From Microvirga sp. TS319 (GTDB taxonomy: Bacteria; Pseudomonadota; Alphaproteobacteria; Rhizobiales; Beijerinckiaceae), in the NCBI RefSeq assembly GCF_041276405.1, contig NZ_JBGGGT010000002.1, positions 2,517,001 to 2,581,000 on the forward strand: DNA of 64,000 nucleotides. The letters run 5' to 3'. The first letter of the stretch is position 1. The number at the start of each line of letters is the position of its first letter. The notes beneath the pieces were generated by a model. The model saw only the letters and a program-made list of their open reading frames with translations. It was not told the origin of the DNA and did not search any database. Below, piece after piece: positions 44,891 to 53,874 of this stretch. The position numbers were made by a program, and so were the translations under genes.

Positions 44891-46402
44891 ATGATGACGC
44901 CTGAAAAATCTCTCGATGCTGCCCCCATTCCTACAGGGGTGCCGGGTCTCGACCTCATTCTGAACGGCGGCTATGCCTCCAATCGTGCCCACCTGATCGA
45001 AGGCCGCCCTGGCTGCGGCAAGACCACCCTTGGCTTGCAGTTCCTTCTGGATGGCGTCGCGGCTGGCGAGCGCGGCCTCTACATCACCCTTTCCGAGAGC
45101 AAGCGCGAACTCGTCAGCGTGGCCGAGCGGCACGGCTGGTCACTGGATGGCATCGACATCTATGAGCTTGTCCCGCCCGAACTGAGCCTTGATCCCAAGC
45201 AGCTCCAGACCCTCGTCCATTCCTCCGATCTCGAACTCGGCGAGACCGTCAGGATGGCCCTGGAGGAGATCGAACGGGTCAAGCCCACCCGAGTCGTGTT
45301 CGACAGCCTGTCTGAAATCCGCCTCCTGTCGCAAGGCTCCCTGCGGTATCGGAGGCAGGTGCTGGCGCTGAAAAGTTTCTTTCTCCTGAACAACGCTACT
45401 GTCCTGATGCTCGACGATCTTACCTCCGAGCAAGACGACCTCAACCTGCACAGCATCAGCCATGCGGTCATTCGTCTGGAGCAACTCGCCCCTGTCTATG
45501 GAGCCGAGAAGCGTCGGATACGCGTCATCAAAATGCGGGGCACAGACTTCCGGGGTGGTTACCACGACATGGTCATCCGCCGCGGCGGCGTCCATGTATT
45601 CCCCCGTCTCATCGCCGCCGAGCACCACCGGGACTTCGACACCGGGGCTGCCACGAGCGGCATCGCGGAACTCGATACGCTCCTCGGCGACGGTCTGCAC
45701 CGAGGAACCAGCACGCTCATCGTCGGCCCTTCCGGCGTCGGCAAGTCGTCTCTCGCGCTGGCCTATGTCCTGGCGGCGCTCGGTCGAGGCGAGCCGTCCC
45801 TTATCATCAGCTTCGACGAGACCAAACGCATCTTCCTGAAGCGGGCCGCCAGCATCGGGATGGATGTTGCCGCGTACGTAGAGGCCGGAACCCTGCAAAT
45901 CGAGCAGGTTGATCCGGCATACCTGTCTCCTGGTGAGTTCTCTTCCCTCATCCGAAAGAGCGTCGAGGCGACAGGCGCGCGGGTGGTCGTGATCGACAGT
46001 CTGACGGGCTATCTCAACGCCATGCCCGAGGAGGAGTTCGTCGCCCTCCAGATGCACGAACTCCTCACGTATCTGAACCAGCAGGGTGTGGTCACGATCC
46101 TGATCCTGGCTCAGCATGGCATGGTCGGGCAGATGGCAACGCCTATCGACATGACCTACCTCAGCGATGCCGTGATCCTCATGCGGTTCTTTGAGGCGCA
46201 AGGACGGATTCGCCGCGCCATCTCGGTGATCAAGAAGCGGACCGGCTCGCACGAGGACACGATCCGGGAGTACCGGATTGACAGCGCCGGTGTCCGCGTG
46301 GGCGAGCCGCTCACGAACTTCCGTGGGGTTCTCACAGGCGTGCCCACCTATGATGGCGCGGAAACCTCCCTTCTGAAGGACCGGGACGGCCATGCAGGTT
46401 AG
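44891..46402 (+). CDS. KaiC-like double RecA-domain ATPase
   Basis: A 503-residue protein with two KaiC domains. Walker A motifs are GRPGCGKT (residues 38-45) and GPSGVGKS (about 279-286), with Walker B-like VVFDSLSE and VVVIDSLTG. KaiC of cyanobacteria is an autokinase in the circadian clock; in alphaproteobacteria KaiC-like proteins are found without KaiA/KaiB and usually beside a histidine kinase, as here. No kaiB-like gene is near. ATG 44891 (or 44894) fits the family start. The C-terminus overlaps the kinase gene by 11 bases. The role is probably in stress or light-dependent signalling. Confidence 0.9.
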   Translation: MMTPEKSLDAAPIPTGVPGLDLILNGGYASNRAHLIEGRPGCGKTTLGLQFLLDGVAAGERGLYITLSESKRELVSVAERHGWSLDGIDIYELVPPELSLDPKQLQTLVHSSDLELGETVRMALEEIERVKPTRVVFDSLSEIRLLSQGSLRYRRQVLALKSFFLLNNATVLMLDDLTSEQDDLNLHSISHAVIRLEQLAPVYGAEKRRIRVIKMRGTDFRGGYHDMVIRRGGVHVFPRLIAAEHHRDFDTGAATSGIAELDTLLGDGLHRGTSTLIVGPSGVGKSSLALAYVLAALGRGEPSLIISFDETKRIFLKRAASIGMDVAAYVEAGTLQIEQVDPAYLSPGEFSSLIRKSVEATGARVVVIDSLTGYLNAMPEEEFVALQMHELLTYLNQQGVVTILILAQHGMVGQMATPIDMTYLSDAVILMRFFEAQGRIRRAISVIKKRTGSHEDTIREYRIDSAGVRVGEPLTNFRGVLTGVPTYDGAETSLLKDRDGHAG

Positions 46403-47441
46403 TCGCGCGTCGGTTCTGATCCTGGCCCCGGTGGGGCGGGATGCGGAGGTCGCTGCTGCAATCGTGAAAGAGGTGGGCATTGCCGCCACCCGCTGCTCCG
46501 ATCTGGACGGCGTTGTGACAGGTTTGAGCGATGCGGATTGTGCCATTCTGACCGAGGAGGCCCTGCTGTCGTCGAACCGACAGGCGCTGGCGGACTGGAT
46601 CGCCCAGCAACCACCCTGGTCGGACTTCCCCTTCATCCTTCTGACCCAGCGCGGCCTCACGCCTGATCCGCGCCTGCGCAAGCTTCTGGCGAACGTCACG
46701 GTGCTGGAGCGGCCCTTCCATCCCGACGTGCTGGCCGATGCCGTTGGCTCGGCCCTGCGCGCGCGAAAGCGCCAGCGCGAGGTACAGGCGCATCTGGAGG
46801 AGCGTCAGCGGACGCACGAGCGGCAGGCCCTGCTCATTCGCGAGCTTCACCACCGGGTGAAGAACACCCTTGCCACCGTCCAAGCCCTGGTCGGCGCAAC
46901 CGCCCGTTCGGCCAAGTCGGTCGATGAGTTCTACCATGCGTTTGTGGCCCGGATCGTGGCGCTGGCGAACACCCACACGATGCTGACGGAAGACTACTGG
47001 CAGACCGCCTCTCTGGGCGAAATCCTCTCGGCGGAACTCGGCCCGTATCAATCCGCCTCTGCAGACCGCGTTATCCTGGAGGGGCCTGTCGTTCAGTTGC
47101 AGGCTGATCTCGCCGTGCCGCTCGGCATGGCAATCCATGAACTCTCGACGAACGCGGCAAAGTACGGCGCGTTGTCAGTCCCTGAAGGCAAGCTTCAGGT
47201 CCGGTGGGAGGTTCTGGAGCACGCGGAGGCTCGCAAGCTGCGCCTGGACTGGACAGAAAGGGGCGGGCCACCTGTCGAGGAGCCAAGCCGCCGTGGCTTC
47301 GGGTCTACCCTGATCCGCCGGATTCTCACGACCCAGTGCCATGCCGACATCCGGTACGAGTTCGAGCCGAGTGGAGTTCACTTCCGCTTGGAGGCACCCC
47401 TCGTGCAGGAGCGGCTGGTGCCGCATTATAACAGTCCGTGA
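46392..47441 (+). CDS. HWE histidine kinase with degenerate receiver domain
   Basis: A 349-residue soluble kinase. Residues about 1-125 form a receiver-like fold, but the phospho-acceptor Asp is absent (CAILTEEALL) and the Lys of KPF is Arg (LERPFHP), so it is a pseudo-receiver. The HWE dimerisation domain has ELHHRVKNTLATVQAL with phospho-acceptor His153, and the ATPase has HELSTNAAKYGAL and the WTE-type motif DWTERGGPPV plus GFGSTLI. It overlaps kaiC by 11 bases, so the pair is co-translated. The kinase probably reports KaiC state to a response regulator encoded elsewhere. Confidence 0.9.
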   Translation: MQVSRASVLILAPVGRDAEVAAAIVKEVGIAATRCSDLDGVVTGLSDADCAILTEEALLSSNRQALADWIAQQPPWSDFPFILLTQRGLTPDPRLRKLLANVTVLERPFHPDVLADAVGSALRARKRQREVQAHLEERQRTHERQALLIRELHHRVKNTLATVQALVGATARSAKSVDEFYHAFVARIVALANTHTMLTEDYWQTASLGEILSAELGPYQSASADRVILEGPVVQLQADLAVPLGMAIHELSTNAAKYGALSVPEGKLQVRWEVLEHAEARKLRLDWTERGGPPVEEPSRRGFGSTLIRRILTTQCHADIRYEFEPSGVHFRLEAPLVQERLVPHYNSP

Positions 47442-47801
47442 CCGCGATGATTCAGTTTCTGCCCGTGCAGGAGCGGGAGCTTGATGCGGTCTGTGAGCAT
47501 TGAGGGACCAGCGTCATGCAACGCACCATGCTTCGCGGCAGTGGTTTTCAGATATGGCGGCAGTGGACCTCGAAGCAGGCCCACGCACCTCATAGGTGAG
47601 CACGATCAGAGAACTGGAGACGGTGGCTCCACATTGTCTCGCTTGGAAGTGTGCCTGCCTGCGTTTCCGGAGCGGTGGTTGCGGCATTCCCACGACCTTG
47701 CTGGCTTCAGGGGATCAGGCCAACAACTGCGAGGTGAGCCAAGAGCGACAGCCACTTATGGCTGAGGAACCATGGGTCTTGATAGAGCACGGCTCATTCA
47801 T
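47442..47801. other. Region after the HWE kinase gene
   Basis: About 360 bases with no supportable gene on either strand. Confidence 0.4.
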
Positions 47802-47856
47802 CTAACAAAACAGCGGCCCCGATGGTCACATCCCATTGAGGCCGCTGTTTTGTTAG
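47802..47856. terminator. Strong bidirectional terminator
   Basis: A perfect 17-bp stem (CTAACAAAACAGCGGCC at 47802-47818 with 47840-47856) has an A-run on its left arm and a T-run on its right arm, so it reads as an intrinsic terminator on both strands. It separates the KaiC/HWE operon from the convergent gene at 47943-48536. Confidence 0.85.
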
Positions 47857-47942
47857 AACGATCCCGAAGGCGCAGACAGCATTGACTGCCCCGCAGACGC
47901 TGCCGTGTCGCCGGTCTCAGGGCACGGCAGCAAAGTTGAGGC

Positions 47943-48536
47943 TTACCTTGTGGCGGGCTCGGGCATCTGGACGGGGAGCATCAGGTGCTCGTAGGGAGTG
48001 TCCGGCCACATCACATACGGCTGGGATGTGTCGGGTTTCGGGTCTCGTGGATAGCCCTCCATCATGCCCTTGGCTCCGACGATCATCACGTGCGGCCCAG
48101 TCTCCACCCAGTTGTTGTTGGGCTCTGGCTTCTGGGCAAATGGATCGGTGTTGCTGGCGTCCGTACCACCAGAGAGCATATACATGAAGCCGACCTTGTT
48201 CCTGGGCGGCTCCTTCTTCTCGATCCAGGCTTGTGCCCACTCCATGGCGTTCTGATCGCCGCACATCGGATCAGGCCCTGGCGAGTTCGGGTTATCCGCA
48301 AGACAGGTGAAGCCATTGGTACCCTTGCGGACAACCCGTGTTTTTCCATCCGCCGAGACATCGATGATGGTGGCGTCCTTGGCAACGGCGGGTGGGGCTG
48401 CCGCCATGGCGCTCTTGATGATGTCCTCGTCGCTGATGGGGCCTGCCGCATGCTGATGCTGGGCAGAAGCCGCGCCGATGAGAGTGAAAGTCATAACGCT
48501 GCACGCAAACCACGCGAGAGTGTGACGCCTGTTCAT
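47943..48536 (-). CDS. Exported conserved hypothetical protein
   Basis: A 197-residue protein with a signal peptide (WFACSVMTFTLIGAASAQ) and a mature region rich in short conserved turns (TNGFTCLADNP, DPMCGDQNAMEWAQAW, GPHVMIVG, WPDTPYEHLMLPVQ). I recognise this pattern as a widespread uncharacterised periplasmic family but know no function. AGGAGGTGAGCC is a near-ideal ribosome binding site. Transcription probably ends at the shared hairpin. Confidence 0.8.
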   Translation of the reverse strand: MNRRHTLAWFACSVMTFTLIGAASAQHQHAAGPISDEDIIKSAMAAAPPAVAKDATIIDVSADGKTRVVRKGTNGFTCLADNPNSPGPDPMCGDQNAMEWAQAWIEKKEPPRNKVGFMYMLSGGTDASNTDPFAQKPEPNNNWVETGPHVMIVGAKGMMEGYPRDPKPDTSQPYVMWPDTPYEHLMLPVQMPEPATR

Positions 48537-48711
48537 GGCTCACCTCCTATTGCTGCGCGACCGGCCTAACCACAATACTCCAATCCGCCTGTCTCGGGGA
48601 GATCATGACACAACACCCAAGCTTAGTGCGACGGGGCCTCGCCCCTGCCCTCCTGTTCATAGCCTCGTTCGCGAAGGGGCTGCCTGGCTCATCGGGCTCG
48701 GTGTCTGCGCC

Positions 48712-49257
48712 TCAGCCCCTGCCTGTGGGTTTCTTCGCTCCCGGCTCCTGTGGCTGCTGCGATTGATTCCCACCGCCCGTCAGGCTTGAAACTGTATCGG
48801 AGACCGTGCCTGGAAGATCGCGTACTGTCTCCTGTACGGTGCGTGCCGTGTCCCGCATCGTGTCGGGAAGCTCCCGCACCGTATCGCGCATTCTGCTTGG
48901 GATCTCGCGGATGGAATGCACCGTGGGCCGACGATTGCGCGGCAGCAGGCTGTAAAGCACCAGCCCAGCGAGTGCCGCACTGCCCATCATCACAAGCGGA
49001 TTGCTCGTCACTGTTTCGATCACATTCGAGCTGAACTGCCGCGCCGCGTACATAGGGGCCGAAGTGTGCAGCAGTTTCTCGACGCGCGGCAGGTTCTCTT
49101 CCCGCGTATGCACCTCAACGGCAAACGTGCCGTCCTGACGGCGGTCGATCCCGATGCTATTGTGAGCAAAGCCGTTCTCTTCCAGGCGCTGACGGGCCTG
49201 TTCCGCCTCGTCGCGTGTGGGGAAGGATGCCCAAGCCAAGGTGGTGTTCTTCGCCAT
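48712..49257 (-). CDS. Membrane-anchored stress-type protein with amphipathic tail
   Basis: A 181-residue protein. Residues 1-65 resemble a small alpha/beta domain that pairs tandem strands (TLAWASFPTRDEAEQARQRL and FAVEVHTREENL). A single membrane segment follows at about 88-106 (PLVMMGSAALAGLVLYSLL). Residues about 118-165 repeat MRDTVRE/MRDTARTVQE-like units that would form an amphipathic helix, similar in spirit to apolipoprotein or LEA repeats. GGAGGAGG precedes the start. Function is unknown; general-stress response is a guess. Confidence 0.7.
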   Translation of the reverse strand: MAKNTTLAWASFPTRDEAEQARQRLEENGFAHNSIGIDRRQDGTFAVEVHTREENLPRVEKLLHTSAPMYAARQFSSNVIETVTSNPLVMMGSAALAGLVLYSLLPRNRRPTVHSIREIPSRMRDTVRELPDTMRDTARTVQETVRDLPGTVSDTVSSLTGGGNQSQQPQEPGAKKPTGRG

Positions 49258-49474
49258 CAGTACCTCCTCCGTTCATCGGCTAGGAGCAATTCCCGGACAA
49301 AGGCGAAGGTTCCACGTTCCATTGGTGCCGACCCGTTCTTGATCCCGTCCCTCTGTGCCGAATGAGCCAGTGCTGGCGATCTGCCTAACCAACTCTGTGA
49401 CCGAGGCTGATCTGGGAATGCTAGGTTTCTGACCTGTCGTGGAACTGACGCCTGTGTTGGGAGCTTCAGGAGAG

Positions 49475-49741
49475 ATGCAGACGAACAACGGCAAAGCCAT
49501 TCTGAGGCGGGCTTTCAGGCACCTGGAACAGGAGGTATCTGAGCGGGTGGGGTGGATCATCCGAAATCTGCGTCATCCGCGAGCGCAATGGATTCGCATT
49601 CCGGCTTGCGCTTTCCTTATCCTTGACGGGGTCTTCTCAATCCCGCTCTTTCTGGGCATCTGGATGCTTCCACTCGGGCTCCTGCTGATCGCCTACGACG
49701 TGCCGTTCCTTCGGGAGCCTGTGGGACGCTTCACCATTTAG
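49475..49741 (+). CDS. Small PGPGW-like membrane protein
   Basis: An 88-residue protein with a basic N-terminus and two membrane segments around IRIPACAFLILDGVFSIPLF and LGIWMLPLGLLLIAYDVPF. The LGIWMLPLG segment is characteristic of a small inner-membrane family in Rhizobiales. AGGAG sits before ATG 49475; a GTG at 49439 would be less likely. Function unknown. Confidence 0.72.
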   Translation: MQTNNGKAILRRAFRHLEQEVSERVGWIIRNLRHPRAQWIRIPACAFLILDGVFSIPLFLGIWMLPLGLLLIAYDVPFLREPVGRFTI

Positions 49742-49820
49742 GATGCGCAGAAATGGATCAGCTTCCGACAATGGCTCTTTCGACAAGCCCCCCGAAGCTG
49801 ATTGGTCTTTGACGATCCCT

Positions 49821-51086
49821 CCGCTAATGGGATGGACCGGCCGTGCTTACCGGCGCACCCTTCATGAAGGGGCGCCCAGCACGAGGATCTGAGCCATGCC
49901 CAAAGCTCCGCTTCAGCACGTTGCTACCCTTGGCATCGACATCGGCAAGAACAGCTTCCATCTGATCGGCTTGGATGCCCGCGGTGCCGTTGTCCTGCGC
50001 CAGAAGCTCTCCCGCGGACAGGTGGAGCAGCGCCTCGTCAATATGCCCACCTGTCTCATCGGCATGGAAGCCTGCGTTGGGGCCCACCATCTCAGCCGTC
50101 AGTTGCTGGCCCTCGGCCATGATGTGAAGCTGATCCCGGCGCAGTTCGTGTCCCCCTTCCGCAAGAGCCACAAGAACGACTTTCGCGATGCCGAAGCCAT
50201 CGCCGAGGCGGTGCTCCGTCCCACCATGCGGTTTGTCCCCACCAAGACAGTCGAGCAGCTCGACCTGCAAGCTCTTCATCGTGTTCGCTCGCGGCTGGTG
50301 AGTCAGCGGACAGCCGTGATCAACCAGATCCGTGCTTTCCTGCTCGAGCGCGGGATTGCGGTGCGCCAGAGGCTGCGCTCGCTGTGTCAGGCGCTGCCGG
50401 ATATTCTCGCCCAGCGAACGGACGTGCTCACGCCGCGGATGACGCACATGATCGAGGGCCTGATGCAGGGCTGGCATCATCTGGACGAGCGCATCGATGC
50501 AGTGACTGGCGAGATCGAAGCCCTCGTGGCCGCCGACGAGGCCTGCCAGCGCCTGATGAGCATTCCGGGTGTGGGGCCGATCATCGCCAGTGCCATGGTG
50601 GCCAGCATCGGCAACGGAGCCGCCTTCAGCCGAGGACGCGACTTCGGCGCTTGGCTTGGCTTGGTTCCGCGCCAGATCTCCACCGGCGACAGAACCGTGC
50701 TGGGCCGCCTGTCGAAGCGCGGCAACAGCTACTTGCGATCCCTGCTCATCCAGGCTGCTCGTGTGCTGCTGCTCTGGCCGGCGAAGTGGCGCCAGCACAG
50801 CTTTGGCGAATGGCTGACCGCCGCTTCGCTGCGCCTGCACCACAACGTGTTGGCAGCAGCTTTGGCCAACAAGCTGGCCCGCATCGCCTGGAGTGTGTTG
50901 AGCCAGAACCGGATCTATGAACCGCGAACGGTGGCTGCCGCCGGTTAGGACGAGCAGGAGCCTGACCCCAGTTTAGCCCCCTGAAGCTCGCCGAGGTCTG
51001 CGAGAGGAAGACGAGATGGAGAACGGTCGCGCCGTCACATTGGTGCTCTGGTGACCCCAATGGCCGAAAGGGCCGATCCGCTAATG
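49821..51086 (+). mobile_element. IS110-family element, putative limits
   Basis: The transposase is flanked by two copies of CCGCTAATG in the same orientation (49821-49829 and 51078-51086), both preceded by GATCC. IS110 elements lack long terminal inverted repeats and are bounded by a short core shared by both ends and the target, often with a CT dinucleotide; CT lies inside each copy. The implied size, about 1.26 kb, is normal. The non-coding flanks (75 bases before, 130 after the gene) would carry the bridge RNA in this family. The end assignment is by eye. Confidence 0.5.
49896..50948 (+). CDS. IS110-family transposase
   Basis: A 350-residue DEDD recombinase. The N-terminal RuvC-like domain has GIDIGKNSFHLIGLD (Asp15), then GMEACVGAHHLSRQL and KNDFRDAEAIAEA. 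The C-terminal Tnp_20 domain has LMSIPGVGPIIASAMVASIG and carries the serine region of the family. Length is standard. IS110 enzymes use a bridge RNA from the element's own end to select donor and target sites. The gene is intact. Confidence 0.93.
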   Translation: MPKAPLQHVATLGIDIGKNSFHLIGLDARGAVVLRQKLSRGQVEQRLVNMPTCLIGMEACVGAHHLSRQLLALGHDVKLIPAQFVSPFRKSHKNDFRDAEAIAEAVLRPTMRFVPTKTVEQLDLQALHRVRSRLVSQRTAVINQIRAFLLERGIAVRQRLRSLCQALPDILAQRTDVLTPRMTHMIEGLMQGWHHLDERIDAVTGEIEALVAADEACQRLMSIPGVGPIIASAMVASIGNGAAFSRGRDFGAWLGLVPRQISTGDRTVLGRLSKRGNSYLRSLLIQAARVLLLWPAKWRQHSFGEWLTAASLRLHHNVLAAALANKLARIAWSVLSQNRIYEPRTVAAAG

Positions 51087-51473
51087 AGAACCGATGTGCG
51101 CGGATACCCATGATGGCCGGGAGCATTGCTCCGCAAGGGCCGGATACATTAGCGCAAGACCAACCTCACCATCTCAAAAGCCTCGCGACGCACGGCCGGT
51201 CCATACATGGGGTCACCCAAGGAAATTGCTGCCGCCTCGGGAATATCTGTTGTCCCCTTCGGCAGCAGACGTTCGGTCTACTTCGCAAATGTGCCATCAC
51301 GAGACCTTTGCCAAGGCTCGTAAAGAGATCAGTGCAGCAACTCAGCCGAAAATGATTTGCGCGAGCTGGTACATGCCGTTGGGCTTGTCTCGGTAGAGCA
51401 CGGCGGCGCAGGCCTGTGGCAGCCCCATTGCTCATAGGCAATCCGGGACGCTAAAGACCAAATTCGGTGCAGG
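51087..51473. other. Region right of the IS110 element
   Basis: About 387 bases with no supportable gene. Confidence 0.4.
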
Positions 51474-52040
51474 TCAGCTTGAGAGCGGTTTCGCGAGGGC
51501 TGCCCGCACCAGCTTGTCCAGTTCCTCAACCCGCTGCGTCTGATCGTGAAGCAAGCCTTCGAGATGCTCGCCGCGAATGCGGTCAAGCTTGTCGTGCAGG
51601 GCCATGATCTCAACCTCGGCCTTCAGGTTGACCTCATAATCCAGGCTCGCTGCCAACCGATCCCTGGCAGCCTGGCGGTTCTGAGACATCAGGATTACAG
51701 GGGCTTGGAGCGCGGCGACCATCGACAGGATCAAGTTCAGGAAAATGTAAGGGTATGGATCAAAGCCTCCGCCGAGGCTGGCCAAGGCAAGGCTGTTCAC
51801 GACAACCCAGGCGATGAGCATCCCTGTGAAGATCGTGATGAAGGTCCAGGAGCCGCCAAACCGAGCGACCCGATCCGCGAGGCGTTCGCCCAAGGTCTGC
51901 TGTTCTTCGAGAACACGGTTCACATTTCGAGCGATATGCGAACGCTTGGCAATATGGAGGATTACCCGCTGCTCGCGTTCAGACAGCCGTGTTACGCCGC
52001 TGTCCAGCAACTGCCGAGCGAGTTGAGCTACCTCGTCCAT
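51474..52040 (-). CDS. DUF1003 membrane protein
   Basis: A 188-residue DUF1003 protein. It has two membrane helices (FITIFTGMLIAWVVVNSLAL and YIFLNLILSMVAALQAPVIL) joined by the conserved GFDPYPYIFLNL segment and followed by MSQNRQAARDRLAA, the family signature. N- and C-terminal parts are charged and helical. GGAGGGCGATT precedes ATG 52040. The role of the family is unknown. Confidence 0.9.
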   Translation of the reverse strand: MDEVAQLARQLLDSGVTRLSEREQRVILHIAKRSHIARNVNRVLEEQQTLGERLADRVARFGGSWTFITIFTGMLIAWVVVNSLALASLGGGFDPYPYIFLNLILSMVAALQAPVILMSQNRQAARDRLAASLDYEVNLKAEVEIMALHDKLDRIRGEHLEGLLHDQTQRVEELDKLVRAALAKPLSS

Positions 52041-52427
52041 AATCGCCCTCCGCTTTCACTCTGACCCGAGAGTGCAGTCTACTCTAACCATAGGCACCGG
52101 AGGAGGCTTGCCGTTCGCGCCCGTGGCACATCCCAAGGTGATCAAGAAAACCTTCTATTGCACCCTGAGACCCGTGCCACTCTTCCAAATATCGGACGGC
52201 GGCTGCCTACTTGCCAGTTGCATCAATCGGACCCCGCCGGGCACATAATCCACGCGAGATCCAAGAGGGTCAGAAAAGCATCGTGATCCGATTTTCAAGT
52301 TCAATTGCTTGGATTACGTCCATGTCTTGCCGTACCTCTCCGATCATGTCGAATAATTCACGGTTCGAGACAATCATATACTTAGGTCAAATAAAAGGGT
52401 ATACTTCAATAAATTTAGGAGGACATC
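52041..52427. other. AT-rich promoter region of the micro-protein pair
   Basis: No longer gene is supported. The last 60 bases are markedly AT-rich (AGGTCAAATAAAAGGG, then AATAAATTTAGGAGG) and end in a strong ribosome binding site, suggesting a promoter for the two micro-genes. Confidence 0.4.
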
Positions 52428-52532
52428 ATGATTCAGAGAATCAGGTCCTACATTCCTTACGAAAACGAAGCTCCCCTTGTTGCGGCTCTGGCCCTCCTGT
52501 TCTGCGGAGCCGTGATCTTGGGGTTCATGTAA
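52428..52532 (+). CDS. Single-helix membrane micro-protein, 34 residues
   Basis: The frame reads MIQRIRSYIPYENEAP and then a hydrophobic helix (VAALALLFCGAVILGF). TTTAGGAGGACATC just before the ATG is an excellent ribosome binding site. The stop overlaps the start of the next micro-gene (TAATG). A short basic head and single membrane helix recall small regulators of membrane proteins, but no family is known to me. Confidence 0.6.
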   Translation: MIQRIRSYIPYENEAPLVAALALLFCGAVILGFM

Positions 52533-52615
52533 TGCTTTCCCAGGCGCTGATTTCACTCCTCCTGATCGCTGGCATTCTCGCCGTTTTTACACTGGGGATC
52601 CGCTTCCACGGGTGA
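52532..52615 (+). CDS. Single-helix membrane micro-protein, 27 residues
   Basis: The 27-residue product (MLSQALISLLLIAGILAVFT, then LGIRFHG) is almost entirely one membrane helix. Its ATG overlaps the previous stop, so it is translationally coupled. Together the two could form a helix pair that binds a larger membrane protein. Confidence 0.5.
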   Translation: MLSQALISLLLIAGILAVFTLGIRFHG

Positions 52616-52770
52616 GAGAACCCTGATCGTGAACGCGGGTCCGTGCAATTTCGCTGGTGTCGCCGGTCGGTTAGGAACGAGACTCAGCACTGGCCGATTG
52701 TCCCGTAGACCGAGAGGCTCGACCGGCACGACATGGGTCTGAACAGGCCTATGAAGGGCGGCACCCGACA

Positions 52771-53772
52771 ATGAACAAGCGCGCATCAGTCATGCACCGC
52801 CGCCTCGCAGCGATCTTCTACGCTGACGTGGCAGGCTACGTGCGCCTGATGAACGCGGATGAAGCCGGCACGCTGGCCCTGCTCGATTCCCGCCGCGAGA
52901 TCATGGATCGGCAAATCACCCAGCACGGCGGTCGCACGGCCAACACCGCCGGCGACAGTGTTCTTGCCGAGTTCCCAAGCGTCGTTGATGCGGTCCAATG
53001 TGCGGTTGGCATTCAGGAGAGGGTTGCTGCGGCCAATGAGGAAACCCCTGAGAAGCGCCGGGTGACCTTCCGGATCGGCATTCACGTGGGAGAAGTTATG
53101 GTCCGCAACGGCGACATGTTTGGCGACGGAGTGAACATTGCGGCCCGCATGGAGAAATTGGCACAGCCGGGATTGGTCTGCCTCTCAGGAGCGGCCCATG
53201 ATTACGTGTCCAGGGTGCTGCCACTGACCTTCGACGACCTCGGGACACAGCACGTGAAAAATCTCGACGCGCCCATGCGGGCCTTTCTGGCCCATCCCAC
53301 GGATCATCCGCTGTCTCGGGCGCTGCCACCGGTTCACCGCCGCAGTGAGTTCAACCTGGGCCAACGCTTCCACACCATTCTGAACCACGCGCTGGTGGAC
53401 GTGACCAAGCCCGAGGGGCTGACACTGGTCGAGCCTGCGGTGCTGGCCTCCCTCCACGATGCGCCAAACATCGACGAGCGGCGACTGGCCGAGCGGATCG
53501 GCGTTGACCTCGCCAGTGCCCAGCGGATGATCAAACACCTTGAACTTCTCGGCTTCGTCAGCCGGACACCGGGGAAACACGGACGCGACCTGCGCCTTCT
53601 CAGCCTCTCACCAGAAGGGCTCGTTCTGTATGCACGGTTATACCCGGCGATCCTTGCGGTGCGGGATCGCGTGATGGCTGCCCTGTCGGAACGGGAGCGG
53701 GAGACTCTGCAAGACCTCTTGGCGCGGGTGATCAACGCCAATGAACTCACGAGCCAACGCCGCTCGGGCTGA
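52771..53772 (+). CDS. Class III nucleotide cyclase fused to a MarR-like winged helix
   Basis: A 333-residue protein. Residues about 9-175 are a class III cyclase domain: metal-binding Asp19 (FYADVAGYVRL) and Asp62 (NTAGDSVLAEF), and the transition-state Asn122 and Arg126 (GDGVNIAARMEK), so all key residues are present. Residues about 195-325 look like a MarR-type winged helix: RFHTILNHALVDV, ERRLAERIGVDLASAQRMI KH region, HGRDLRLLSLSPEG and the C-terminal dimerisation helix. The fusion suggests a DNA-binding protein that makes, or once made, a cyclic nucleotide. Substrate preference cannot be read off. The gene is alone. Confidence 0.85.
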   Translation: MNKRASVMHRRLAAIFYADVAGYVRLMNADEAGTLALLDSRREIMDRQITQHGGRTANTAGDSVLAEFPSVVDAVQCAVGIQERVAAANEETPEKRRVTFRIGIHVGEVMVRNGDMFGDGVNIAARMEKLAQPGLVCLSGAAHDYVSRVLPLTFDDLGTQHVKNLDAPMRAFLAHPTDHPLSRALPPVHRRSEFNLGQRFHTILNHALVDVTKPEGLTLVEPAVLASLHDAPNIDERRLAERIGVDLASAQRMIKHLELLGFVSRTPGKHGRDLRLLSLSPEGLVLYARLYPAILAVRDRVMAALSERERETLQDLLARVINANELTSQRRSG

Positions 53773-53874
53773 TCCTGGCGGGACCACACGGCTGAACCAA
53801 GGGGCATCCTTCTGAGCGCTGTAACGGATTGCTCCCGTATGCTGGGATAGCGCGAGAGTTTAGGGAGGTATCCC

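Noticed and set aside
49309..49320. Two GGAAC boxes upstream (minus strand) of the gene at 48712-49257, suggesting an EcfG promoter
   Set aside because: No GTT-type -10 element lies at the expected 16-17 base spacing from either box.
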